64,000 nt of DNA from Pseudomonas sp. RIT288 (GTDB taxonomy: Bacteria; Pseudomonadota; Gammaproteobacteria; Pseudomonadales; Pseudomonadaceae): positions 496,001-560,000 of the forward strand of contig NZ_JFYN01000001.1 of assembly GCF_000631985.1 (NCBI RefSeq). Reading direction: 5' to 3'. A program made the position numbers and the translations under genes. Positions 28,385-35,358 of this stretch are shown here, in pieces; within the stretch, counting starts at the first letter, position 1; every line of letters starts with the position of its first letter. The notes beneath the pieces were generated by a model, which worked only from the letters and a program-made list of their open reading frames with translations, was not told the origin of the DNA and made no database searches.

Positions 28385-28807
28385 TCATTGAATTGCCCCT
28401 GCAGACCGATTTGGCTGAATGCGACCTGCGATATTTCGCAAAGCCCAACGCAACTCGATGACTTGAGTGGTGAGGATCGCCAGCAACGTGACGCAGCCTT
28501 GAGCTACGCCGTAAAACAGGGCTCTTAACGGGTTGTCCGGTAGCATCCAGAGCAGGATGACGCCCACCATCAGAAAAAGGATGGCCAGCTTGACGACCAG
28601 ACTTGGAATCAGCGCAATGATCAGGTTGACGCCCAGAAAAATGTAAAACAGCGCGTAAGTCGCAATGCCGATGGCGACACCATGGGAGGTAAATCCGCCG
28701 TTATAAAGCCTGTAAGCATGCACAACCGCGTCGTTCAAAAATGCATAAGCCACGCATCCGAGGGCGTGGATTAATAGGCATAAGGCGAGACGAACATAGC
28801 TACTCAT
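28385..28807 (-). CDS. Four-helix membrane protein of the PAAR cassette; candidate immunity
   Basis: 140 residues from ATG 28807, with GAGG upstream and an ATGA overlap with the preceding gene. About four hydrophobic segments cover most of the chain (starting SSYVRLALCLLIHALGCVAY). No family is recognised. Its place in the inserted PAAR-effector block and its AT-richer codons suggest an accessory gene gained with the effector. A role in protecting the producer is inferred from position only. Confidence 0.6.
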   Translation of the reverse strand: MSSYVRLALCLLIHALGCVAYAFLNDAVVHAYRLYNGGFTSHGVAIGIATYALFYIFLGVNLIIALIPSLVVKLAILFLMVGVILLWMLPDNPLRALFYGVAQGCVTLLAILTTQVIELRWALRNIAGRIQPNRSAGAIQ

Positions 28808-29028
28808 GTAAGCCTCAAATTCCCATACCACGAACCAAAGCCATGGATAGCAACAATGGCTACCAGAACCGAAAACGTCATCACACGGTGCAGGCGCGAA
28901 TTCCGAGCAGCGGGAAAAATTGCTGCCGCGAGTAAAAAAAAGCTCAACAGGGCCAGCCAGCCGAACAGGTCGCTGTCGGCAACAAAGGCGAGGTAGCCTT
29001 GAATTTCACCTGCTTCAGATATTTTCAT
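28804..29028 (-). CDS. Small two-helix membrane protein of the PAAR cassette
   Basis: 74 residues from ATG 29028, preceded by GGAAG; TTG 29049 would add seven residues. Two hydrophobic segments (LFGWLALLSFFLLAAAIF and FSVLVAIVAIHGF). It is translationally coupled by ATGA to the four-helix membrane protein. It could act with that protein as a membrane pair. No family recognised. Confidence 0.55.
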   Translation of the reverse strand: MKISEAGEIQGYLAFVADSDLFGWLALLSFFLLAAAIFPAARNSRLHRVMTFSVLVAIVAIHGFGSWYGNLRLT

Positions 29029-29075
29029 CAGCTTCCAACGTATATCCAAGAATGCCTTTCAATATTTGCTCATAG

Positions 29076-29441
29076 CTATTTCGCTTTAGCTTTTTCAGAA
29101 CTTAGGATTTTGCGTTGCTGAAGATAAATAACACCTTCTCCTGAAAAGGCAATTACACTGTTAGATGTGAGTGGCTCGCTATTCTCGTCTCCAAACTTGA
29201 GCCATCCTTCATCCCACAACTCACCACTTTCATGCCTGACTTGAACAAAATAATATGGAGGTTCTGACTTAGTCACTTCAATGTATTGACCTCCATCAGC
29301 ACCACCTCTCCAGTGAGCATTTGGATATTCGCTGAGTACATGCGGCTTATCTTCTGAAAAATCCATAAAAAACATTACCCCTAATGCTATCAACAGAGAC
29401 AGTGCACCAACAGCCATCAGAAAACGCTTCAACCAGATCAA
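29076..29441 (-). CDS. Membrane-anchored small protein directly after the PAAR-linked effector; candidate immunity
   Basis: 121 residues from TTG 29441, supported by GGAG 8 nt upstream and a TTGA overlap with the effector's stop; ATG 29417 would shorten the basic N-terminus. One N-terminal membrane helix (about 5-27) is followed by a soluble domain of about 95 residues, which would face the periplasm (YIEVTKSEPPYYFVQVRHES, SNSVIAFSGEGVIYLQQ). Position and topology fit an immunity protein against a periplasmic toxin. Confidence 0.6.
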   Translation of the reverse strand: MIWLKRFLMAVGALSLLIALGVMFFMDFSEDKPHVLSEYPNAHWRGGADGGQYIEVTKSEPPYYFVQVRHESGELWDEGWLKFGDENSEPLTSNSVIAFSGEGVIYLQQRKILSSEKAKAK

Positions 29442-30088
29442 TCTTTTATCTCCAACTTATCGCTGCTGAATGTGTAATCCAGATCTGGCTTTGTTTCTTG
29501 GAAATCCTCCATATAATCTTTTGGTATCACTGCAAAATAGGATCTTTTAGGCGCACCGAGATCCAGACTATCAACTAAATCAGCCACAAACGTCATGCAG
29601 TTGTGGCTTCTTATGCTGTACGGGTCTCTATTCATGTTGTCGTTGTCTTTTTCTTTATTTTTAAGCCACGCTTCGGCCTGAGAAAAAGCGGCCCCCCTGA
29701 GTACAACCCCAGACACGTTGCTCGACTGACCATAAGCTAAAGACATACTTCTCAACGTTTTTTTGAGTGATGACTCAGTAATCGCTCCGCCTTTGATCGT
29801 CACATTAGGAACAGGGCGTAACCTCACAATTCCCGGTGGACCTGCTCCTTCATAACGCCCGTACTCTCCGTACTTCGTCAGCCCCGTTTTACCGTTGACA
29901 ATTAGTACACCTGCGTGACCTAGGTCAGAGAACTTATGACTAATACCCAAAGCCTCCACATGAATTTTGTAGTCCGGAAACACAACAGGAATCACAAAAT
30001 CATGATCACTTACCAAGTAGATTTGTACTGGGGTCTTATCCTTCGCAGGAGTGGTCGCTACAGTTGCGACTTTTACGGCTTGAGGCAT
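29438..30088 (-). CDS. PAAR-linked effector candidate with permuted papain-like (NlpC/P60- or LRAT-type) active site
   Basis: 216 residues from ATG 30088, with GGGGAG inside the end of the PAAR gene and a 1-nt gap. Two conserved-looking blocks stand out: DLGHAGVLIVNGKTGLTKYGEYGRY (His about 58) and RSHNCMTFVADLVDSL (Cys about 164). A His before the Cys is the order of circularly permuted papain-like enzymes such as LRAT and YiiX types. No signal peptide. A peptidoglycan amidase or acyl-transfer/esterase activity is possible but not determined. It lies between a PAAR gene and a membrane-anchored candidate immunity gene. Confidence 0.55.
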   Translation of the reverse strand: MPQAVKVATVATTPAKDKTPVQIYLVSDHDFVIPVVFPDYKIHVEALGISHKFSDLGHAGVLIVNGKTGLTKYGEYGRYEGAGPPGIVRLRPVPNVTIKGGAITESSLKKTLRSMSLAYGQSSNVSGVVLRGAAFSQAEAWLKNKEKDNDNMNRDPYSIRSHNCMTFVADLVDSLDLGAPKRSYFAVIPKDYMEDFQETKPDLDYTFSSDKLEIKD

Positions 30089-30089
30089 T

Positions 30090-30614
30090 TCACTCTCCCC
30101 TCACCAACCAATTTGGTATAGCCGAAATCTGTATATTTTGGACTTGAGCTTTTGAGCCCAGCGACTTGGATAGTCCGGTATCGTCTGTTACGCCTCGAAT
30201 TTCCGAACCATCCTCAAGCGTAGCGGTGTATGGAATATTTTTAAGCGGGGCTCCCGATACTGGGTCCATTAACTGAACACGTACATCAAAGCCAAATATG
30301 TTCAACGGAATTGGTGGCACAAACGGCGCCGGCGAATGCGAATTGCCGATAATCACCGTCCCGGAACCGGCAGTGACTTTGTTGCCATGGGTCCCCACTG
30401 AATCAACCGTGGCAGCAGACTTGCCGTTGATTTTTACTGTCGTGGCCAAACCGCCGACCATCGCACCACCACACGCGGAAGCATCGCCTTCGCGGGCGGC
30501 CGCGAGGCCGTCGAAGAACACGTCGCCGGAACCGGCGGCAATCGGGTTGGTACCGTGGCCTGGAAGTGGGCAAGCGGTGGGGTCGGATACGCGTGCTGCG
30601 GGTTTGCCAGACAT
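30090..30614 (-). CDS. PAAR-domain spike tip protein with C-terminal extension
   Basis: 174 residues. The PAAR part (about 1-95) shows GKPAARVSDPTACPLPGHG, GSGDVFFDGLAAAREGD, CGGAMVGGLATT and GSGTVIIGNSHS, with the His/Cys residues of the metal-binding tip. A 75-residue C-terminal domain (VQLMDPVSGAPLKNIPYTATL) resembles a small beta-sandwich, possibly an effector-docking module. It caps a VgrG trimer. It lies 11 nt after tssE, inside the core operon, which is not its place in HSI-II. Confidence 0.88.
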   Translation of the reverse strand: MSGKPAARVSDPTACPLPGHGTNPIAAGSGDVFFDGLAAAREGDASACGGAMVGGLATTVKINGKSAATVDSVGTHGNKVTAGSGTVIIGNSHSPAPFVPPIPLNIFGFDVRVQLMDPVSGAPLKNIPYTATLEDGSEIRGVTDDTGLSKSLGSKAQVQNIQISAIPNWLVRGE

Positions 30615-30625
30615 CGGGAATCTCC

Positions 30626-31033
30626 TTAGGTGACCTTCACTTGTCCGCTGCCATCCAGGCGCGCGGAAAAACTGACCTGACGCTTGAAACCCTCGACTTC
30701 CAGCAGGCCTTCGATGCTGAAGGCCAGCCGCAGCTGGTCGTGGTCACGCGGCAGGGAAATGACACGCACGTTGCTCAGGCGTGGCTCGTAGGCTTCGATG
30801 AAGTTTTCGATGGCCAGACGGGCCTGACTCAGGGAGTCGTGCAGGCTCAGACGCATGTCATTGAGATCGGGCAACCCGTAGTCGGACAGCGTTTGCACGC
30901 TGCCCGCCCGGGTGCTGAGCATTTTGGCCAGATGGGCAGCCACCGACGCCATGGCAGAAGCCTCGAGACTCCTGCCCTTGCGTAGTTCCGCATCGCCGTT
31001 GAGGCGTTCGAAAAGGCTGCCGTATCCGTCCAT
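30626..31033 (-). CDS. tssE: T6SS baseplate protein TssE (gp25-like)
   Basis: 135 residues with the gp25/GPW features: YGSLFERLNGDAEL near the start, TLSDYGLPDLNDM, and IENFIEAYEPRLSNVRV. It initiates sheath assembly on the baseplate. It follows tssC by 9 nt and is the last core gene before the PAAR insertion. Confidence 0.95.
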   Translation of the reverse strand: MDGYGSLFERLNGDAELRKGRSLEASAMASVAAHLAKMLSTRAGSVQTLSDYGLPDLNDMRLSLHDSLSQARLAIENFIEAYEPRLSNVRVISLPRDHDQLRLAFSIEGLLEVEGFKRQVSFSARLDGSGQVKVT

Positions 31034-31042
31034 GAGTCGCTC

Positions 31043-32518
31043 TTACTCTTTGTCCAGCTTGCCAACCAGCGACAGGGTGAAATCGGCACCCATGTACTTG
31101 AAGTGCGGACGCACGTTCAAGCTGACGCGGTACCAGCCCGGCTCGCCTTCAACGTCGCTGACGATCACTTGCGCAGCGCGCAGCGGACGACGGCCACGGA
31201 CTTCGGCGCTCGGGTTTTCCTGGTCGGCGACGTACTGGCGGATCCACTTGTTCAGTTCCAGTTCGAGGTCGGTACGCTCTTTCCACGAACCGAGTTGCTC
31301 GCGCTGCAGCACTTTCAGGTAGTGAGCCAGGCGGTTGACGATCATCATGTACGGCAGTTGGGTGCCGAGCTTGTAGTTCAGCTCTGCCGCCTTGCCTTCT
31401 GCGCTAATGCCGAAGAACTTCGGCTTCTGCACCGAGCTGGCGGAGAAGAACGCCGCGTTGTCGGAGCCTTTGCGCATGGTCAGGGAGATGAAGCCTTCCT
31501 CGGCCAGTTCGTATTCACGACGGTCGGAAACCAGAACCTCGGTCGGGATCTTGGTTTCGATTTCGCCCATGCTTTCGAAGTGGTGCAGCGGCAGATCTTC
31601 AACCGCGCCACCGCTCTGTGGGCCGATGATGTTCGGGCACCAGCGGAATTTGGCAAAGCTGTCGGTCAGCTTGGTGCCGAACGCGAACGCGGTGTTGCCC
31701 CACAGGTAGTGCTCGTGGCTGTTGGCAACGGTTTCCTTGTACACGAACGATTTGACCGGGTTTTCTTCCGGATCGTACGGGTTACGCAGCAGGAAACGCG
31801 GCACGGTCAGACCGACGTAGCGGGAGTCTTCCGAAGTACGGAAGCTCTGCCATTTGGCGAATTGCGGGCCTTCGAAGTGGTCTTTCAGATCTTTCAGATC
31901 CGGCAGGCCGGTGAAACTTTCCAGACCGAAGAATTTCGGGCCGGCGGCGGCGATGAACGGCGCGTGGGACATGCAGGAAACGCTGGCCACGTACTGCATC
32001 AGTTTCACGTCTGGAGAGCTTGGGGACATGAAGTAGTTGGCGATGATCGCGCCAACCGGCTGACCACCGAACTGGCCGTATTCAGCGGTGTAGATGTGCT
32101 TGTACAGGCCCGACTGCATGACTTCCGGCGAGTCCTCGAAATCGTCCAGCAGGTCTTCTTTGGAGACGTTGAGGATTTCGATCTTGATGTTTTCGCGGAA
32201 GTTGGTGCGGTCGACCAGCAACTGCAGGCCACGCCACGACGATTCCAGCGCCTGGAAGTCCGGGTGGTGCAGGATCTCGTCCATCTGACGGCTGAGCTTG
32301 GCATCGATCTCGGCGATCATGCGGTCAACCATGGCCTTCTTGACCGGCTCACCGTTGTTCTGCGGCTTGAGCAGTTCTTCGATGAACGCCGACACGCCAC
32401 GCTTGGCAATGTCGTAGGCTTCGTCGTCCGGAGTCAGACGGGTTTCGGCGATGATGCTGTCGAGAATGCTGTACTCGCCGCTTTCGGCGCTCTTCTCTTG
32501 TGCTGCGCTAGTGCTCAT
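31043..32518 (-). CDS. tssC: T6SS sheath large subunit TssC (VipB)
   Basis: 491 residues. Family blocks include YSILDSIIAETRLTPDDEAY, HHPDFQALESSWRGLQLLVD, FSxM-like GAIIANYFMSPSSPDVKLM and PRFLLRNPYDPEENP. Together with TssB it builds the contractile sheath. It lies 25 nt after tssB, the usual order. Confidence 0.97.
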   Translation of the reverse strand: MSTSAAQEKSAESGEYSILDSIIAETRLTPDDEAYDIAKRGVSAFIEELLKPQNNGEPVKKAMVDRMIAEIDAKLSRQMDEILHHPDFQALESSWRGLQLLVDRTNFRENIKIEILNVSKEDLLDDFEDSPEVMQSGLYKHIYTAEYGQFGGQPVGAIIANYFMSPSSPDVKLMQYVASVSCMSHAPFIAAAGPKFFGLESFTGLPDLKDLKDHFEGPQFAKWQSFRTSEDSRYVGLTVPRFLLRNPYDPEENPVKSFVYKETVANSHEHYLWGNTAFAFGTKLTDSFAKFRWCPNIIGPQSGGAVEDLPLHHFESMGEIETKIPTEVLVSDRREYELAEEGFISLTMRKGSDNAAFFSASSVQKPKFFGISAEGKAAELNYKLGTQLPYMMIVNRLAHYLKVLQREQLGSWKERTDLELELNKWIRQYVADQENPSAEVRGRRPLRAAQVIVSDVEGEPGWYRVSLNVRPHFKYMGADFTLSLVGKLDKE

Positions 32519-32543
32519 TGTGTTGGCTTCCTTGGCTGGAGTC

Positions 32544-33047
32544 TCAGGCGTCCGGGGCTGCGGCGTTCAGGCCCAGCTCACCGAGTACGCGACCGCGGGA
32601 TTCGTCGTCGGCGAGCACGCCTTCGATCGCTTTACGGAACGCAGGTGCGTTACCCAGCGGGCCTTTGAGGGCCACCAGCGCATCGCGCAGTTCCATCAGT
32701 TTTTTCAGCTCAGGCACTTGCTCGACCAGGCTGGCCGGGTTGAAGTCCTTCATCGAATTGACGCGCAATTGCACAGCCAGCTCGTCGGCCTCGCCATCTT
32801 CCTGCAGACGGTTCGGCACGCTCAGCGTCAGACCCAGCTCTTGCTTGGCCAACACTTCGTCGAAGGTCATCTTGTCGATGCTGATCGGCTTGCGATCTTC
32901 GATTTTGCGATCGTCCTTGCGGTGGGTGTAGTCACCGATTGCCAGCAGCTTCAGCGGCAGTTCAATCTCTTCCTGAGCACCGCCGGTGGCGGGTTTGAAG
33001 GTGACGTTGATGCGTTCCTTGGGGGCTACCGAGCCTTCTTTGGCCAT
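32544..33047 (-). CDS. tssB: T6SS sheath small subunit TssB (VipA)
   Basis: 167 residues from ATG 33047, with AAGGAGAA upstream. It has the VipA pattern: GSVAPKERINVTFKPATG, LPLKLLAIGDYT, the DRKPISIDK segment, and LRVNSMKDFNPASLVEQVPE with the C-terminal helix that ClpV can recognise in some systems. It precedes tssC. Confidence 0.97.
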   Translation of the reverse strand: MAKEGSVAPKERINVTFKPATGGAQEEIELPLKLLAIGDYTHRKDDRKIEDRKPISIDKMTFDEVLAKQELGLTLSVPNRLQEDGEADELAVQLRVNSMKDFNPASLVEQVPELKKLMELRDALVALKGPLGNAPAFRKAIEGVLADDESRGRVLGELGLNAAAPDA

Positions 33048-33079
33048 GGCTTTTCTCCTTGCGGTTGTGGCCCTGGGGC

Positions 33080-34642
33080 CTATTCGAGTACCACTTCGAG
33101 ATCGAGGTGGCACAGCCTGCGATAAATCTCTTCCTTGCGTTCACGTACGGCATGGTTCTGCGGCAACAACTCGCAGCAACTGTGCAGCAGGTGCAGCACT
33201 TCCAATGCAAGATCGGGCTCCCAGGCGTGCAGGCCTGAGTCCTGTAATGTCTGATCGAGAGTTTCTAGCTGGTTCTTGGCCAGTTCGTACTTCTTGGCCA
33301 TGAAGCACAGCCGGGCAAGGGCGAACTGCCAGAAGAACCGCTCGCGTCCGCCGTGAGCCGATTGCAGCCCTTGCTTGAGCGTCTGCACGGCAGGCTTGAG
33401 GCCTTCCTTGCGTAACAGCGGCAGCACTTCCTGCAGGGCCTTTTCCCAGGCGGGCTGGGTTTCGACGTCGTCGGTTTCGACCTTGCGCGGCGCGCTGGCG
33501 CTCTGCAGGTGCGGCATGACATTGCCGGCGATCCACGCCCGGGTGGACGGATCGGCAAACGGCGCGCCGTCATGGAAACGACATTCGATGATGCCGGGCA
33601 GGCGCTGAACCAAAAGCGCGAAGTGGATTTCCACTTCGCGCATTGCCATCTCGGCGTTGAGGTTCTGGAGACATTCCCAGACCATCCTCTGGCCATCGAA
33701 CCAGAACGGCGCCTTCGCCAGGCTCGCCTCCAGTTCCACCAGCAGATCGGCGTATTTGCCCTGATCGAAGCGATCCTGATACTGCTTGAGTTTGTCCACC
33801 GGCAAGCCGCGCAGCACGGTGATCTGCTCGGCGTTGCGCTCAGGCACCGCGTCGATCGGCAGCCAGAGCAAAGTGCGATTCAGACGCAAGGCGCGCAGGT
33901 CGGTGGCTTTCTGTTTGAGCCACCAGGCACACAACGGACGCGCGCTTTCCTGCTGCGCGCGCAAGGCCTTGTAGGCGTCTTTTTCGTTGTCGATCGGTGC
34001 GCCGGGGGCCATTAGCTGGCTAGCGGCCTGCTTGACCTGCGCAACTGCTGCGCCCACCACACCGGGGGCCGGCTGATTGTCGGCGGCACGCTGGATCATG
34101 GTTTTCAGGCGACGGGACAGCGGCAGCAACAGCGGTGCGTCATCGCCCAGGTGCTCGGTGCATGCGGCATCGAGGCCGGCCAGATGCTCGGACAGTTGCC
34201 GGAACATCGGCAGCTGTTCCTTGATCGCGATGTTTTCAGTGAGCACCTGCTCCAGGCGCGGCACCAGCCAGCCGATGGCGGCGGCACGGGTTCGCGGTTT
34301 GAGCGGGTGAACGTCGGCCCAGTGGTTTTCCGACAGATGGTGCAGCAGACCAAGGCCGGCCAGCAGCCCGGGGAAGGATTCACGCTGGTACAACGACCAG
34401 GTCAGCCAGGCGCCGACACGCAAATCCTTGGATTGGGTACGCAGCAGATTTTCGCTGTTTTCACGGATTTTCAGCCAGTCGATCTGCCCGCTTTCGTGCA
34501 TCGACGAGGCTTTGGCCAGCTCGCTTTCCAGCGCCTCGAATTCGCTCGAAAAACGAACGTCTTCGCCCGCGAAATTCTCTTTGGAAACAGAGACTTTTGC
34601 GAGTTCGAGGTAATGGGCGGAAAGTTTGCTTGAGTAGGACAT
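33080..34642 (-). CDS. tssA: T6SS protein TssA (ImpA N-terminal domain)
   Basis: 520 residues from ATG 34642, with AAAGG 6 nt upstream. The ImpA_N region is about 1-150 (VRFSSEFEALESELAKAS, DWLKIRENSENLLRTQSKDL). The C-terminal half has helical repeats ending LRKEGLKPAVQTLKQGLQ and the VasJ-like tail. TssA primes or caps tail-tube assembly. It is the first gene of the operon, as hsiA2 in HSI-II. Confidence 0.94.
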   Translation of the reverse strand: MSYSSKLSAHYLELAKVSVSKENFAGEDVRFSSEFEALESELAKASSMHESGQIDWLKIRENSENLLRTQSKDLRVGAWLTWSLYQRESFPGLLAGLGLLHHLSENHWADVHPLKPRTRAAAIGWLVPRLEQVLTENIAIKEQLPMFRQLSEHLAGLDAACTEHLGDDAPLLLPLSRRLKTMIQRAADNQPAPGVVGAAVAQVKQAASQLMAPGAPIDNEKDAYKALRAQQESARPLCAWWLKQKATDLRALRLNRTLLWLPIDAVPERNAEQITVLRGLPVDKLKQYQDRFDQGKYADLLVELEASLAKAPFWFDGQRMVWECLQNLNAEMAMREVEIHFALLVQRLPGIIECRFHDGAPFADPSTRAWIAGNVMPHLQSASAPRKVETDDVETQPAWEKALQEVLPLLRKEGLKPAVQTLKQGLQSAHGGRERFFWQFALARLCFMAKKYELAKNQLETLDQTLQDSGLHAWEPDLALEVLHLLHSCCELLPQNHAVRERKEEIYRRLCHLDLEVVLE

Positions 34643-34870
34643 CCATGGCCTTTAATTAGGATTACAGTCATGCGCCTATTGGAGTTGCCGCGGCGCGGGA
34701 CAGTATCGAAGAGCTTTGAAGCGACTCATCCAATTGAGATGTGCTCTTTCAAGTGGGCGCATCGTAATCACTATGATGGCCACTAGCAAGCATCTGGTTA
34801 AACAACAAGACGAAGTGTTCATTGGGCTGTGTAGGAGATCGCCCTATATGTGGCCGGGGAATCCCTGATG

Positions 34871-34886
34871 GCGATATATATCGCCC
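34871..34886. repeat. Perfect 16-nt palindrome GGCGATATATATCGCC
   Basis: A perfect palindrome just downstream, in the tssA direction, of the possible sigma-54 element. It could be a dimeric regulator site or form a 5' hairpin in the tssA transcript. Confidence 0.5.
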
Positions 34887-34887
34887 G

Positions 34888-34901
34888 CATTTTCTCTGCC
34901 C
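34888..34901 (-). promoter_or_regulatory. Possible sigma-54 -24/-12 element for the T6SS operon
   Basis: Read on the minus strand, GGCAGAGAAAATGC has the essential GG-N10-GC spacing with matches to GGCA and TGC of the consensus (TGGCAC-N5-TTGC). It lies about 245 nt before tssA. The operon encodes its own RpoN activator, which makes such a site likely, but the match is moderate. Confidence 0.3.
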
Positions 34902-35077
34902 CCACAGAACCCTTGATCCAGAGCGGCCCAATCCCGCCTGAGCACACCGACCCGAACGTTCGTCCCATTCCACAGCGGCAAGCATGACAACTCTAGAAAA
35001 AAATAGAAGTAGGACTCTTCCGAAAATCCATTGGATTTTACAAACGATTTACCGGCGACAACACTCAACAACAAAAG

Positions 35078-35107
35078 TGCCATCAATTTGATGGCATTTC
35101 ATTTTTC
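35078..35107 (+). terminator. Terminator-like hairpin in the divergent region
   Basis: An 8-bp perfect stem (TGCCATCA/TGATGGCA, loop ATT, 35078-35096) is followed by TTTCATTTTTC. No gene ends upstream on the plus strand, so it may belong to a small RNA or shield the two divergent operons from one another. Confidence 0.4.
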
Positions 35108-35358
35108 TGAAACTTTATTCAGCTCGTGAATGCTGCACTTCAGTGCTAACTCAATAATTATCGAAGTGACTTCCTACAGTCATTTCCTTCAATCGGCACA
35201 ATACTTTCACGCCCAGAATACTCTGACAAATGTCAGGGATACTTCTTACATCAATTTATTTCCTGCGTTGCTAGCGTGCCTTGGCAAATTCTTTTCGCGT
35301 GGCGATCAGGGAGGATCGGACACCGCGCATCGACTCACTTTTGCTTAAGGACAAGCGT

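Larger units (their letters stand above)
34643..35358. other. Gene-free divergent control region between tssA and vgrG2
   Basis: No convincing gene was found in about 715 nt. Frames on the minus strand here (34749-35086) lack ribosome sites and similarity. The stretch is AT-richer than both flanking operons. It holds a 16-nt palindrome (34871-34886), a possible sigma-54 site facing tssA, and a terminator-like hairpin (35078-35107). It should carry the promoters of both divergent operons. Confidence 0.6.

Noticed and set aside
35067..35082. A TGGCAC-N5-TTGTT sequence on the minus strand as a sigma-54 promoter
   Set aside because: The -12 element has GT instead of the nearly invariant GC, it overlaps the hairpin, and it lies about 430 nt from tssA.
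34749..35086. Two overlapping minus-strand frames of about 80 codons upstream of tssA
   Set aside because: No ribosome site, no recognisable sequence; treated as non-coding control region.
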